Shown here: in pieces, positions 5,437 to 10,641 of the stretch
Position numbering within the stretch: position 1 is the first letter of the stretch
Layout of the letters: each line of letters opens with the position of its first letter
NCBI GenBank assembly: GCA_023412755.1
Contig: JAEZCB010000041.1
Location: forward strand, 1 to 10,641
Source: Bacteroidota bacterium
GTDB lineage: Bacteria; Bacteroidota; Bacteroidia; Flavobacteriales_F; PHOS-HE28
DNA length: 10,641 bases
Direction of reading: 5' to 3'
Program-made: the position numbers and the translations under genes
Notes under the pieces: generated by a model
The model's database searches: none
The model's input: the letters and a program-made list of their open reading frames with translations, nothing else
Told to the model about the DNA's origin: nothing

Positions 5437-6906
5437 TCATTTTGCCTTCACACCCTCTTTCTTGGCCAACTTGTCCTCCTTGGTTGGCTTGTAACCAAAA
5501 AGCTTGTTGTCCTTGATCATATTGTCCACGTAGGGCGGAACCATTTCCTCCCAGCCGCTTTCACCATCGCGGATCATTTGCAACACGGCCTTGCTGTAGA
5601 TGTTGAGCACCTTTGGGTCGTAGCTCTCAATATCCACCAACCGCTTGTTGAAGAGCAGGTAGTCGTAAAGAGGTTTCAGCCGCGGATGTACCGGCATGGT
5701 GGCGGTGGTCATGACCACATCGGATTCCTCCACGCATTGCGGGTACACGTAGATCTTGAGGTCGCGGGTGAAAAGGATGCCGAAAGCCTCCAGCATGCCA
5801 CCGTTCAAGTTGCGATAGTACTTTTCATCAAAGACGTCGATCAGGTTGTTAACACCCATGATCAACCCCATGCGGCTCTTGGTGTAGCGGCTGAAATATT
5901 CCACCAGTTTGTAATACTCCTGGTAGTTGCTGATCAGTACGGTCTGCCCGAGGGAACAAAGGATATCGGCGCGATCGATGAAATCCTTTTCGTCCACATC
6001 ACCGGTATCGGCGCGCAGGTTGTTGAGCGTGATCTCGAACAATACCTGCAGGTTCTGACGGTCCACACGTTGTTCCTTGATGAACATGTTGTAGCCGTTC
6101 ATGATCATGTCTATGTTCACCTTGGTCACCGGCCTGAAGCTGCCGCGGATCGCGAGTATGTTCTTTTTATAGAGCATCTCACTAGCCTGCAGGTTCTGTC
6201 CATCTGGCCCGAAGAGCACCGCGTCCGTGTAGCCACGCTTCACCAGTTGGAGGCTCAGCAGACGGTTGTCCACCTGGGAGAACGCCGGCCCGTTCATCTG
6301 GATCATGTCGATCTCCATCACATGCCTGCTCACATTATCGTAGAGCGCGGTCATGATCTCCTGGGGATCGTTGTGGTGGAACAGGCAGCCGAAGAGCAGG
6401 TTCACGCCCAGGATGCCCAGGTTCTCCTGCTGCAGGGTGATGTCCGGATCATGCAGCCGCACGTGGATGATGACATCGCTTGTGGGCTGGTCCGGTGCTG
6501 TCTGGAAGCGCACGCCGATCCAACCATGTCCGCTATGCGGACGATCGAATGTGCTGGTGGCGACGGTATTGGCGAAGGTGAAGAATTTCTTGCTGGGATG
6601 GTCCTTGCGCGATAGCCTGTCTATGATCAGACCATATTCATGGCTCAACATGTTCTTGAGCCTGCTTTCAACCACGAAACGGTTGCCGGGCTCCTGCCCA
6701 TAGATGGCGTTGCTGAAGTCCTTGTCGTATGCGCTCATCGCTTTCGCGATGGTCTGTGATGAGCGTCCAGCACGGAAAAAATGCCGCACAGTCTCCTGCC
6801 CCGCACCGATCTCGGCGAAGGTGCCATAGAGATCGGGATCCATGTTGATCCGTCTGGCTTTTTGGGCGGGACTGAGGGTGATTCGGCTCGGGTCGTAATG
6901 GATCAT
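5437..6906 (-). CDS. Conserved cytoplasmic protein of unknown function (489 residues)
   Basis: The 489-residue product has no signal peptide and no transmembrane segment. The N-terminal block MIHYDPSRITLSPAQKARRI and the following MDPDLYGTFAEIGAGQETVRHFF look strongly conserved and match a family I recall from Bacteroidota and some other bacteria. Other recognisable blocks are FANTVATSTFDRPHSGHGWIGVRFQ (about residues 112-136), then NLGILGVNLLFGCLF, VDRQNLQVLFEITLNNLRAD, and ILFTRDLKIYVYP in the C-terminal third. None contains a nucleotide-binding loop, metal-binding cluster or catalytic signature that I can name, and I assign no function. The C-terminus is lysine-rich (KPTKEDKLAKKEGVKAK). 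The ATG at 6906 is preceded by a good Bacteroidota promoter box at 6929-6936, leaving a 5' leader of roughly 16 nt. The gene follows the DUF6787-like gene after 113 nt, so it can be transcribed alone as well as by read-through. Confidence 0.85.
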   Translation of the reverse strand: MIHYDPSRITLSPAQKARRINMDPDLYGTFAEIGAGQETVRHFFRAGRSSQTIAKAMSAYDKDFSNAIYGQEPGNRFVVESRLKNMLSHEYGLIIDRLSRKDHPSKKFFTFANTVATSTFDRPHSGHGWIGVRFQTAPDQPTSDVIIHVRLHDPDITLQQENLGILGVNLLFGCLFHHNDPQEIMTALYDNVSRHVMEIDMIQMNGPAFSQVDNRLLSLQLVKRGYTDAVLFGPDGQNLQASEMLYKKNILAIRGSFRPVTKVNIDMIMNGYNMFIKEQRVDRQNLQVLFEITLNNLRADTGDVDEKDFIDRADILCSLGQTVLISNYQEYYKLVEYFSRYTKSRMGLIMGVNNLIDVFDEKYYRNLNGGMLEAFGILFTRDLKIYVYPQCVEESDVVMTTATMPVHPRLKPLYDYLLFNKRLVDIESYDPKVLNIYSKAVLQMIRDGESGWEEMVPPYVDNMIKDNKLFGYKPTKEDKLAKKEGVKAK

Positions 6907-6928
6907 CGTATTTCGCTTCCGGCAGGTA

Positions 6929-6936
6929 CAAAGTTA
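6929..6936 (-). promoter_or_regulatory. Bacteroidota -7 promoter box
   Basis: TAACTTTG on the minus strand matches the Bacteroidota -7 consensus TAnnTTTG at every fixed position. It lies 22 nt upstream of the ATG of the 489-residue gene. A matching -33 TTG at the usual spacing is not evident, so strength is uncertain. The site falls in the 113-nt gap after the DUF6787-like gene, where a separate promoter is plausible. Confidence 0.45.
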
Positions 6937-7019
6937 ACCCCGTTGCACCGTGCGGACCGATCATACGTCAGTTCCGACCAGATAGTTGTAAGGCCTGCAT
7001 CCGGCCAGGAAGAGCAGCT

Positions 7020-7346
7020 CTACTTCCTGCCAGTGATGCGGCGAACGAAGCGCTTTTCGAACTCCCAGAAGAATTTGAACTGCCCGAAGAGTGCGCCATA
7101 GATCAGCAGGATGATGTTGTACACCGGCAGGATGAGCACGTAGTACAACACCGAGAACAGCACCGGCTGCTCCCCATCACCCACAAAGAGTGCTACCACC
7201 GGCCGTTTCAGGAACATCACCGTGGTACCTGTGCAGGCGAACACCAACAGGATCATGAAAACACGCCCTGGGGTAACTCCCCAGCGCTCCCCCAACCGGT
7301 GCACCCACCCGGGCACGCGCTTCACATCCGCCTTCGTTCCACTCAT
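7020..7346 (-). CDS. DUF6787-like small membrane protein
   Basis: The 108-residue protein has two membrane segments, at about residues 28-46 (FMILLVFACTGTTVMFL) and 62-87, followed by GALFGQFKFFWEFEKRF (84-100) and a basic tail. The two-TM layout and the FGQFKFFWEFEK block fit a small membrane family I recognise from flavobacteria (DUF6787); its function is unknown. I chose the ATG at 7346 (MSGTKADVKR) over the TTG four codons upstream because ATG is the stronger start. GAACTTTG at 7356-7363, one mismatch from TAnnTTTG, sits just upstream and would overlap the TTG-started version. It lies 55 nt after the stop of the PD40 gene in the same direction, so it may share that transcript. It is probably an inner-membrane protein. 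Confidence 0.75.
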   Translation of the reverse strand: MSGTKADVKRVPGWVHRLGERWGVTPGRVFMILLVFACTGTTVMFLKRPVVALFVGDGEQPVLFSVLYYVLILPVYNIILLIYGALFGQFKFFWEFEKRFVRRITGRK

Positions 7347-7401
7347 GGTAGGGTGCAAAGTTCGGGATCATCCGATGACCATGCCCCAGTGCGCACCGCG
7401 A

Positions 7402-8541
7402 TCATTCCTGCCATTCCGCCAGGAACAGATTGGTCTCACGTGTGCCCTGGTTGTTGCGGTTGCTGCTGAACACCAGATACCGCCCATCCGGACTAAAGAC
7501 AGGGAACGCATCGAAGGTGTCACCAAAACTCACCTGTTCCAGCCCTGTGCCATCTATGTTGATCATGAACAGGGTGAAGGGAAAGCCACGCTTGCTGGTG
7601 TGGTTGCTGGCAAAAAGGATCTTTTCCCCACTGGGGTGCCAGTACGGCGCCCAATTGGCCTGGCCCAGATCGGTGATCTTGCGTGCTTCGCTGCCGTCGG
7701 CATTGGCCACATAGAGTTCCATATTGGTCGGCATCACCAGACCATCTTTCAGCAGTTGTTCGTACTCGGCGAGCGCTTCCGGTGTGCGTGGGCGGCTGGC
7801 CCGCCAGAGGATCTTGGTGCCATCGGGGCTGAAGAAGGCGCCCCCATCGTAACCCGGTTCATGGGTTATGCGGGTCACATCGCTTCCATCGATGTTCATG
7901 GTGTAAAGTTCCAGGTCGCCATCGCGCAGGCTGGTGAATACGATCCGGTCGCCTTTTGGTGAAACGGTGGCCTCCGCATCATAGCCATCATGATCAGTGA
8001 GTTTCCGTACGATGTTGCCTGCCAGGTCGCTCACATAGATATCGAAGCTGGGATAGATGGGCCATACGTATTTGCCATCGGGCCGGCGTTCCGGATGTGC
8101 CGGACAGGATGCGCTTTTCTCATGCGTGCTGGCGAAAAGCACGGTGGTATCGCCGGGCATGAAATAGCTGCAGGTGGTGCGGCCGCCCTTCACACTGATG
8201 CGGCGTGGAGGGTGCTGACGCAGGTCGTCCTTGAAGGGATCGAACACGAAGATCTGGTCGCACTCATCGCCCCATTTCGGATTGGTGGCCTGGAAAACGA
8301 GCTTCTGCCCATCGAAACTCCAATATGCCTCGGCATTGTCGCCGCCGAAGGTGAGCTGTTCCAAGGTCTTGAAATGCTTCTCGTTGGGATGGATCAACGA
8401 GGTGGTATCGGTCTCTGCCGGCTGCTGTATGGTCGCTTCGCTGCGGACACCAACATCGCTCTGGCCCACCGCCGTGTTGGTGAAAACGGAAGCTGATAAT
8501 GCCAGGGGAAGCAGAGGGAGGTATTTGAACGGATCTCGCAT
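7402..8541 (-). CDS. Exported TolB-like PD40 beta-propeller protein
   Basis: The 379-residue protein begins with a signal peptide: a short charged start, a hydrophobic stretch YLPLLPLALSASVF (residues 7-20) and a likely cleavage near TAVGQ (about 22-27). The mature part carries repeated PD40/TolB-type blades: WSFDGQKLVFQA (74-85), SPKGDRIVFTSLRDGDLELY (194-213) with TMNIDGSDVTRIT after it, SPDGTKILWRASRP (238-251), HPSGEKILFASN (302-313) and SPDGRYLVFSSNRN (350-363). Five such blades are clear, with a sixth likely around 120-140. Proteins of this type are periplasmic or lipid-face propellers that bind other proteins. There is no lipobox cysteine and no enzyme domain, so a specific partner cannot be named. 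It is not TolB of a tol-pal locus, since no tol genes are near. The start at 8541 is the only ATG that gives the signal peptide. It reads away from the radical SAM gene and leads towards the DUF6787-like gene. Confidence 0.85.
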   Translation of the reverse strand: MRDPFKYLPLLPLALSASVFTNTAVGQSDVGVRSEATIQQPAETDTTSLIHPNEKHFKTLEQLTFGGDNAEAYWSFDGQKLVFQATNPKWGDECDQIFVFDPFKDDLRQHPPRRISVKGGRTTCSYFMPGDTTVLFASTHEKSASCPAHPERRPDGKYVWPIYPSFDIYVSDLAGNIVRKLTDHDGYDAEATVSPKGDRIVFTSLRDGDLELYTMNIDGSDVTRITHEPGYDGGAFFSPDGTKILWRASRPRTPEALAEYEQLLKDGLVMPTNMELYVANADGSEARKITDLGQANWAPYWHPSGEKILFASNHTSKRGFPFTLFMINIDGTGLEQVSFGDTFDAFPVFSPDGRYLVFSSNRNNQGTRETNLFLAEWQE

Positions 8542-8551
8542 TTCAGGACTA

Positions 8552-8564
8552 TTCGCGGCGCGAA
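8552..8564. promoter_or_regulatory. Operator-like palindrome upstream of the PD40 gene
   Basis: TTCGCG-G-CGCGAA is a perfect 13-nt inverted repeat beginning 11 nt upstream of the PD40 gene ATG. It overlaps the putative -7 box at 8561-8568, a place where a bound repressor would block transcription. No regulator gene is in the window, so the binding protein is unknown; it could also be a hairpin in the mRNA leader. Confidence 0.3.
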
Positions 8565-8568
8565 ACTA
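8561..8568 (-). promoter_or_regulatory. Near-consensus -7 box for the PD40 gene
   Basis: TAGTTTCG on the minus strand differs from TAnnTTTG at one base and lies 19 nt upstream of the ATG at 8541, giving a sensible short leader. No -33 TTG is present at the right spacing. The call rests on position and one partial motif in the 149-nt divergent region 8542-8690, which otherwise shows nothing I can name. Confidence 0.25.
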
Positions 8569-8690
8569 CCGGTCAGTGTATCATGCTTCTGTCATAATAG
8601 GATCAAATGCCATTGGCCATTCCCTTTGCTCCTGCCTTCCATCCGCACCTCAAGTAATGTGCGCGAAGATCTACTTCGGCTGACTATCTT

Positions 8691-9764
8691 ATGAGCATGG
8701 CGATCGACGGAAAGCCTGTCAAGGGCAGAGGGGCGGTGGAGCAGGTGGCGAATCGCTTTTTGAAGAGTACGTATGCTATAGTGCATCCGGAAGGGGTGGA
8801 CCAGGTGGAGGAGGAGGCGCTGAACACCAAATTCCTTGTTGAGCATCCGCGCACGATCATCAACCCTGTGAACAGCCCGGACCTCTCATTCAAATGGAGT
8901 ATGAACCCATACCAGGGGTGCGAGCATGGCTGCAGCTATTGCTACGCCCGCCCAACACATGAATACTGGGGTTACAGTGCCGGCCTGGATTTCGAGCGTG
9001 TCATCATCGTGAAGAAAAATGCTCCGGAATTACTTGAAAAGGCGTTGCGCCATCCCAAGTGGAAAGGCGAACCCATTATGCTTTCAGGCAATACGGATTG
9101 CTACCAGCCGGTGGAGCGGAGGGAGCAGCTCACACGCCGCATGTTGGAGGTGGCCAGCGCGTTCAACCAACCCATCAGCATGATCACCAAAAATGCGCTT
9201 GTGCTGCGTGATCTGGACATTCTTCAAGACATGGCCAGACGGCGGCTGGTAGGGGTGGCCATCAGCTTGACAACGCTCAACGAGGATCTGCGGCGGGTGC
9301 TTGAACCGCGGACGAGCACTGGACGCAACAGATTGAAGGCGATGGAGGAGCTGGGCAAGGCCGGCATTCCCACCCATGCCATGATAGCACCCATCATACC
9401 CGCTTTGAATGAACCGGAAGTACCAACCCTGCTCAAAGCGGCCGCCGAAGCCGGTGCTTTATCCGCGGGTTACACTGTGCTGCGCACGAACGGAGCTGTC
9501 AAAGAGGTGTTCCGCCAATGGGTGGAGCAGCATTTTCCTGACCGTGCCGGCAAGATCATGGCGCAGGGGAGCCACCTGCATGGGGGCAGCATGAATGATA
9601 GTGAATGGGGCCGGCGCATGAAAGGCAGTGGTGCCTATGCGCAGAATATCGAGCGAGTATTCAAGATCATGCGTAAGCGGCATTTCGCGGATCGGCACTT
9701 TCCTGAATTGGATAGTTCCCTGTTCAAGGCGCCACCACAAGGGCAGCTTGATCTGTTCAGTTGA
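8691..9764 (+). CDS. PA0069-family radical SAM protein (SplB-like)
   Basis: The 357-residue protein has the radical SAM cluster motif CEHGCSYCYARPTHEY, with C77, C81 and C84 holding the 4Fe-4S cluster that cleaves S-adenosylmethionine. Blocks MNPYQGCEHG, HPKWKGEPIMLSGNTDCYQP (121-140) and PISMITKNALVLRDLDIL are characteristic of the PA0069 branch, which belongs with the SplB (spore photoproduct lyase-like) group. The true substrate of PA0069 proteins is not established; DNA repair is often proposed. The N-terminal 60 residues (RGRGA-type start, then NRF, then TIINPVNSPDLSF) match the family, supporting the start at 8691; an in-frame ATG at 8697 is an alternative. The last residues are QGQLDLFS, containing QLDLF, which equals the consensus for binding the bacterial beta sliding clamp. 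The gene is divergent from the PD40 gene, and its 3' end overlaps convergent thpR by 8 nt. Confidence 0.92.
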   Translation: MSMAIDGKPVKGRGAVEQVANRFLKSTYAIVHPEGVDQVEEEALNTKFLVEHPRTIINPVNSPDLSFKWSMNPYQGCEHGCSYCYARPTHEYWGYSAGLDFERVIIVKKNAPELLEKALRHPKWKGEPIMLSGNTDCYQPVERREQLTRRMLEVASAFNQPISMITKNALVLRDLDILQDMARRRLVGVAISLTTLNEDLRRVLEPRTSTGRNRLKAMEELGKAGIPTHAMIAPIIPALNEPEVPTLLKAAAEAGALSAGYTVLRTNGAVKEVFRQWVEQHFPDRAGKIMAQGSHLHGGSMNDSEWGRRMKGSGAYAQNIERVFKIMRKRHFADRHFPELDSSLFKAPPQGQLDLFS

Positions 9765-10281
9765 GTGGCCAGGTGGCCAGGGGAGTGTGGATGCTACCAG
9801 CTGGATCAAGCTGGGAACTGAACAACGTGAGGTGGTCCAGGCGCAGGCTTGGCAGAATGATGGTGCCTTTCAAGGGCTCTGGACCTTTGCTGGAGCGGGC
9901 CAGGGTTATGTGCGGCAAATAAGGCAGGTGTTTGGAAGGTTCAGCGTTCAGGGCCGTGGCCAGGGTCATGTGCAAGGCGGTGAGGTCAGGATGTGGGTCG
10001 AAGCGGACCCAGAGCATACGTGGTTCATGCTCAGGCATGGTGATGAGCCTGCCATTGTTGAGCGTGATCCTTGGCGTGCCCTTGCTGATCCTTTTCAAGT
10101 GCCTTTTCATGGCCGGAAGCTGCCCTTCATCACAAGCCCCGATGAAAAGAGCGGTGACGTGCCATTGTGTTGCAGGAGCTATGCGCCATGCGGTGTTGGC
10201 GAGCGCTTCACCGGCCGCGGATAGGATCATAGCCGCATGCGTTCCGTTGACGCGCGTGCCGATGAACAGGCGAAGCTCCAT
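9757..10281 (-). CDS. thpR: RNA 2',3'-cyclic phosphodiesterase (2'-5' RNA ligase family)
   Basis: The 174-residue protein has the two HxTx motifs that define the 2H phosphoesterase superfamily: WHVTALFIG (H41, T43) and PHITLARS (H124, T126). The N-terminus MELRLFIGTRV and length are those of ThpR/LigT, which opens 2',3'-cyclic phosphates on RNA ends and can join tRNA halves by 2'-5' linkage in the test tube. It is a cytoplasmic enzyme whose cell role is still unclear. The ATG at 10281 overlaps the last base of the acylphosphatase stop codon (TGATG), so the two are translationally coupled. Its own stop codon (9757-9759) lies inside the last codons of the convergent radical SAM gene, an 8-nt overlap. 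No frameshift or lost active-site residue is seen. Confidence 0.9.
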   Translation of the reverse strand: MELRLFIGTRVNGTHAAMILSAAGEALANTAWRIAPATQWHVTALFIGACDEGQLPAMKRHLKRISKGTPRITLNNGRLITMPEHEPRMLWVRFDPHPDLTALHMTLATALNAEPSKHLPYLPHITLARSSKGPEPLKGTIILPSLRLDHLTLFSSQLDPAGSIHTPLATWPLN

Positions 10282-10553
10282 CAGATCACATGGAATTCAG
10301 GTAGATCGCGCCAGGCCACATCCTCCACCAACACTTCATCCACCCTCGCATCCGATGGCCCCTGGTGGCACCAGTCGATGAAACGATCCACCTCTTCCTG
10401 CGGACCTTCCGCTTCGATCCTTACCCGCCCATCCGGAAGGTTGCATGCATGGCCCCGGATGTTCAGACTCTCCGCATGCCACTGTGCGCTTTTGCGGAAG
10501 AAGACACCCTGGACCTTGCCTGCCACATGGATCGTTACGGAACGTTGAGGCAT
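10281..10553 (-). CDS. acyP: Acylphosphatase
   Basis: The 90-residue product has the acylphosphatase fold signature: GKVQGVFFR (residues 12-20), with R20 as the phosphate-binding arginine, and NLPDGRVRIEAEG (38-50), with N38 as the catalytic asparagine. The enzyme hydrolyses acyl phosphates such as carbamoyl and 1,3-bisphosphoglyceryl phosphate in the cytoplasm. The ATG at 10553 gives the normal length (about 90) and the usual short start (MPQRSVTIHVAG). The frame stays open further upstream to the window edge, including an ATG at 10601, but the extra residues (MVENLTVDLSSFLHCA) do not belong to the family. Upstream, TACATTGTG at 10556-10564 with a TTG 22 nt further back faintly resembles a promoter, though it would place transcription start at or past the ATG, so I do not call it. 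It is the first gene of a two-gene unit with thpR. Confidence 0.92.
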   Translation of the reverse strand: MPQRSVTIHVAGKVQGVFFRKSAQWHAESLNIRGHACNLPDGRVRIEAEGPQEEVDRFIDWCHQGPSDARVDEVLVEDVAWRDLPEFHVI

Positions 10554-10641
10554 GGCACAATGTAAAAAGGATGAAAGATCCACGGTCAAGTTTTCCACCA
10601 TGACCCTGGTTTTCCAGCAGACGCGGCGGTCAGAGCTACCT

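Noticed and set aside
5392..6615. 407-codon plus-strand open frame
   Set aside because: Antisense to the 489-residue gene, with abnormal His and Val content and no motif. The minus-strand frame has a promoter box and conserved blocks.
10600..10641. Plus-strand ATG with 14 open codons to the right edge
   Set aside because: Too short to judge; no recognisable start, no ribosome binding site and no promoter box.

Overview
The window looks like a chromosomal segment of a Bacteroidota bacterium, probably near the Flavobacteriales. The base composition is moderately GC-rich. The main clues are a small two-TM protein with the FGQFKFFWEFEK motif (DUF6787-like, which I know mainly from flavobacteria), a textbook Bacteroidota -7 promoter box (TAACTTTG) in front of one gene, start codons that mostly lack a clear Shine-Dalgarno, and a GC-rich intergenic element of a style I associate with this phylum. 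This placement is inferred; there is no rRNA or marker gene in the window.

Layout. (1) 1-179, minus: the N-terminal end of an integral membrane protein cut by the window edge. (2) 180-451: non-coding, filled mostly by a very GC-rich, palindrome-bearing element. (3) 452-4377, minus: a three-gene cluster read as Mre11/SbcD-like nuclease, then Rad50/SbcC-like ATPase (4-nt ATGA overlap), then a YjbR/MmcQ-family protein (6 nt gap). (4) 4378-4546: divergent intergenic region with one perfect DnaA-box sequence. (5) 4547-5086, plus: DUF421/YetF-type membrane protein. (6) 5087-5436: 350 bp between convergent genes, with what may be the truncated C-terminal end of an outer-membrane beta-barrel gene. 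(7) 5437-8541, minus: a TolB/PD40 beta-propeller exported protein, the DUF6787-like membrane protein, and a 489-residue conserved protein of unknown function with its own promoter. (8) 8542-8690: divergent intergenic region with an operator-like palindrome. (9) 8691-9764, plus: PA0069/SplB-type radical SAM protein ending in a QLDLF clamp-binding-like motif. (10) 9757-10553, minus: acylphosphatase and ThpR (RNA 2',3'-cyclic phosphodiesterase), coupled by a 1-nt overlap, with thpR running 8 nt into the 3' end of the radical SAM gene.

How it fits together. The clearest functional theme is DNA end processing and repair: the nuclease/ATPase pair, YjbR as passenger, and separately a SplB-like radical SAM protein with a possible sliding-clamp tag. 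The ATPase is the most unusual protein. It has all the head motifs of the Rad50/SbcC class but no CxxC zinc hook; instead a short beta-rich segment sits at the apex of the coiled coil, which puts it closer to a YhaN-like, hookless branch. The other genes are ordinary housekeeping or envelope functions. I see no CRISPR array, phage gene, transposase, tRNA or rRNA.
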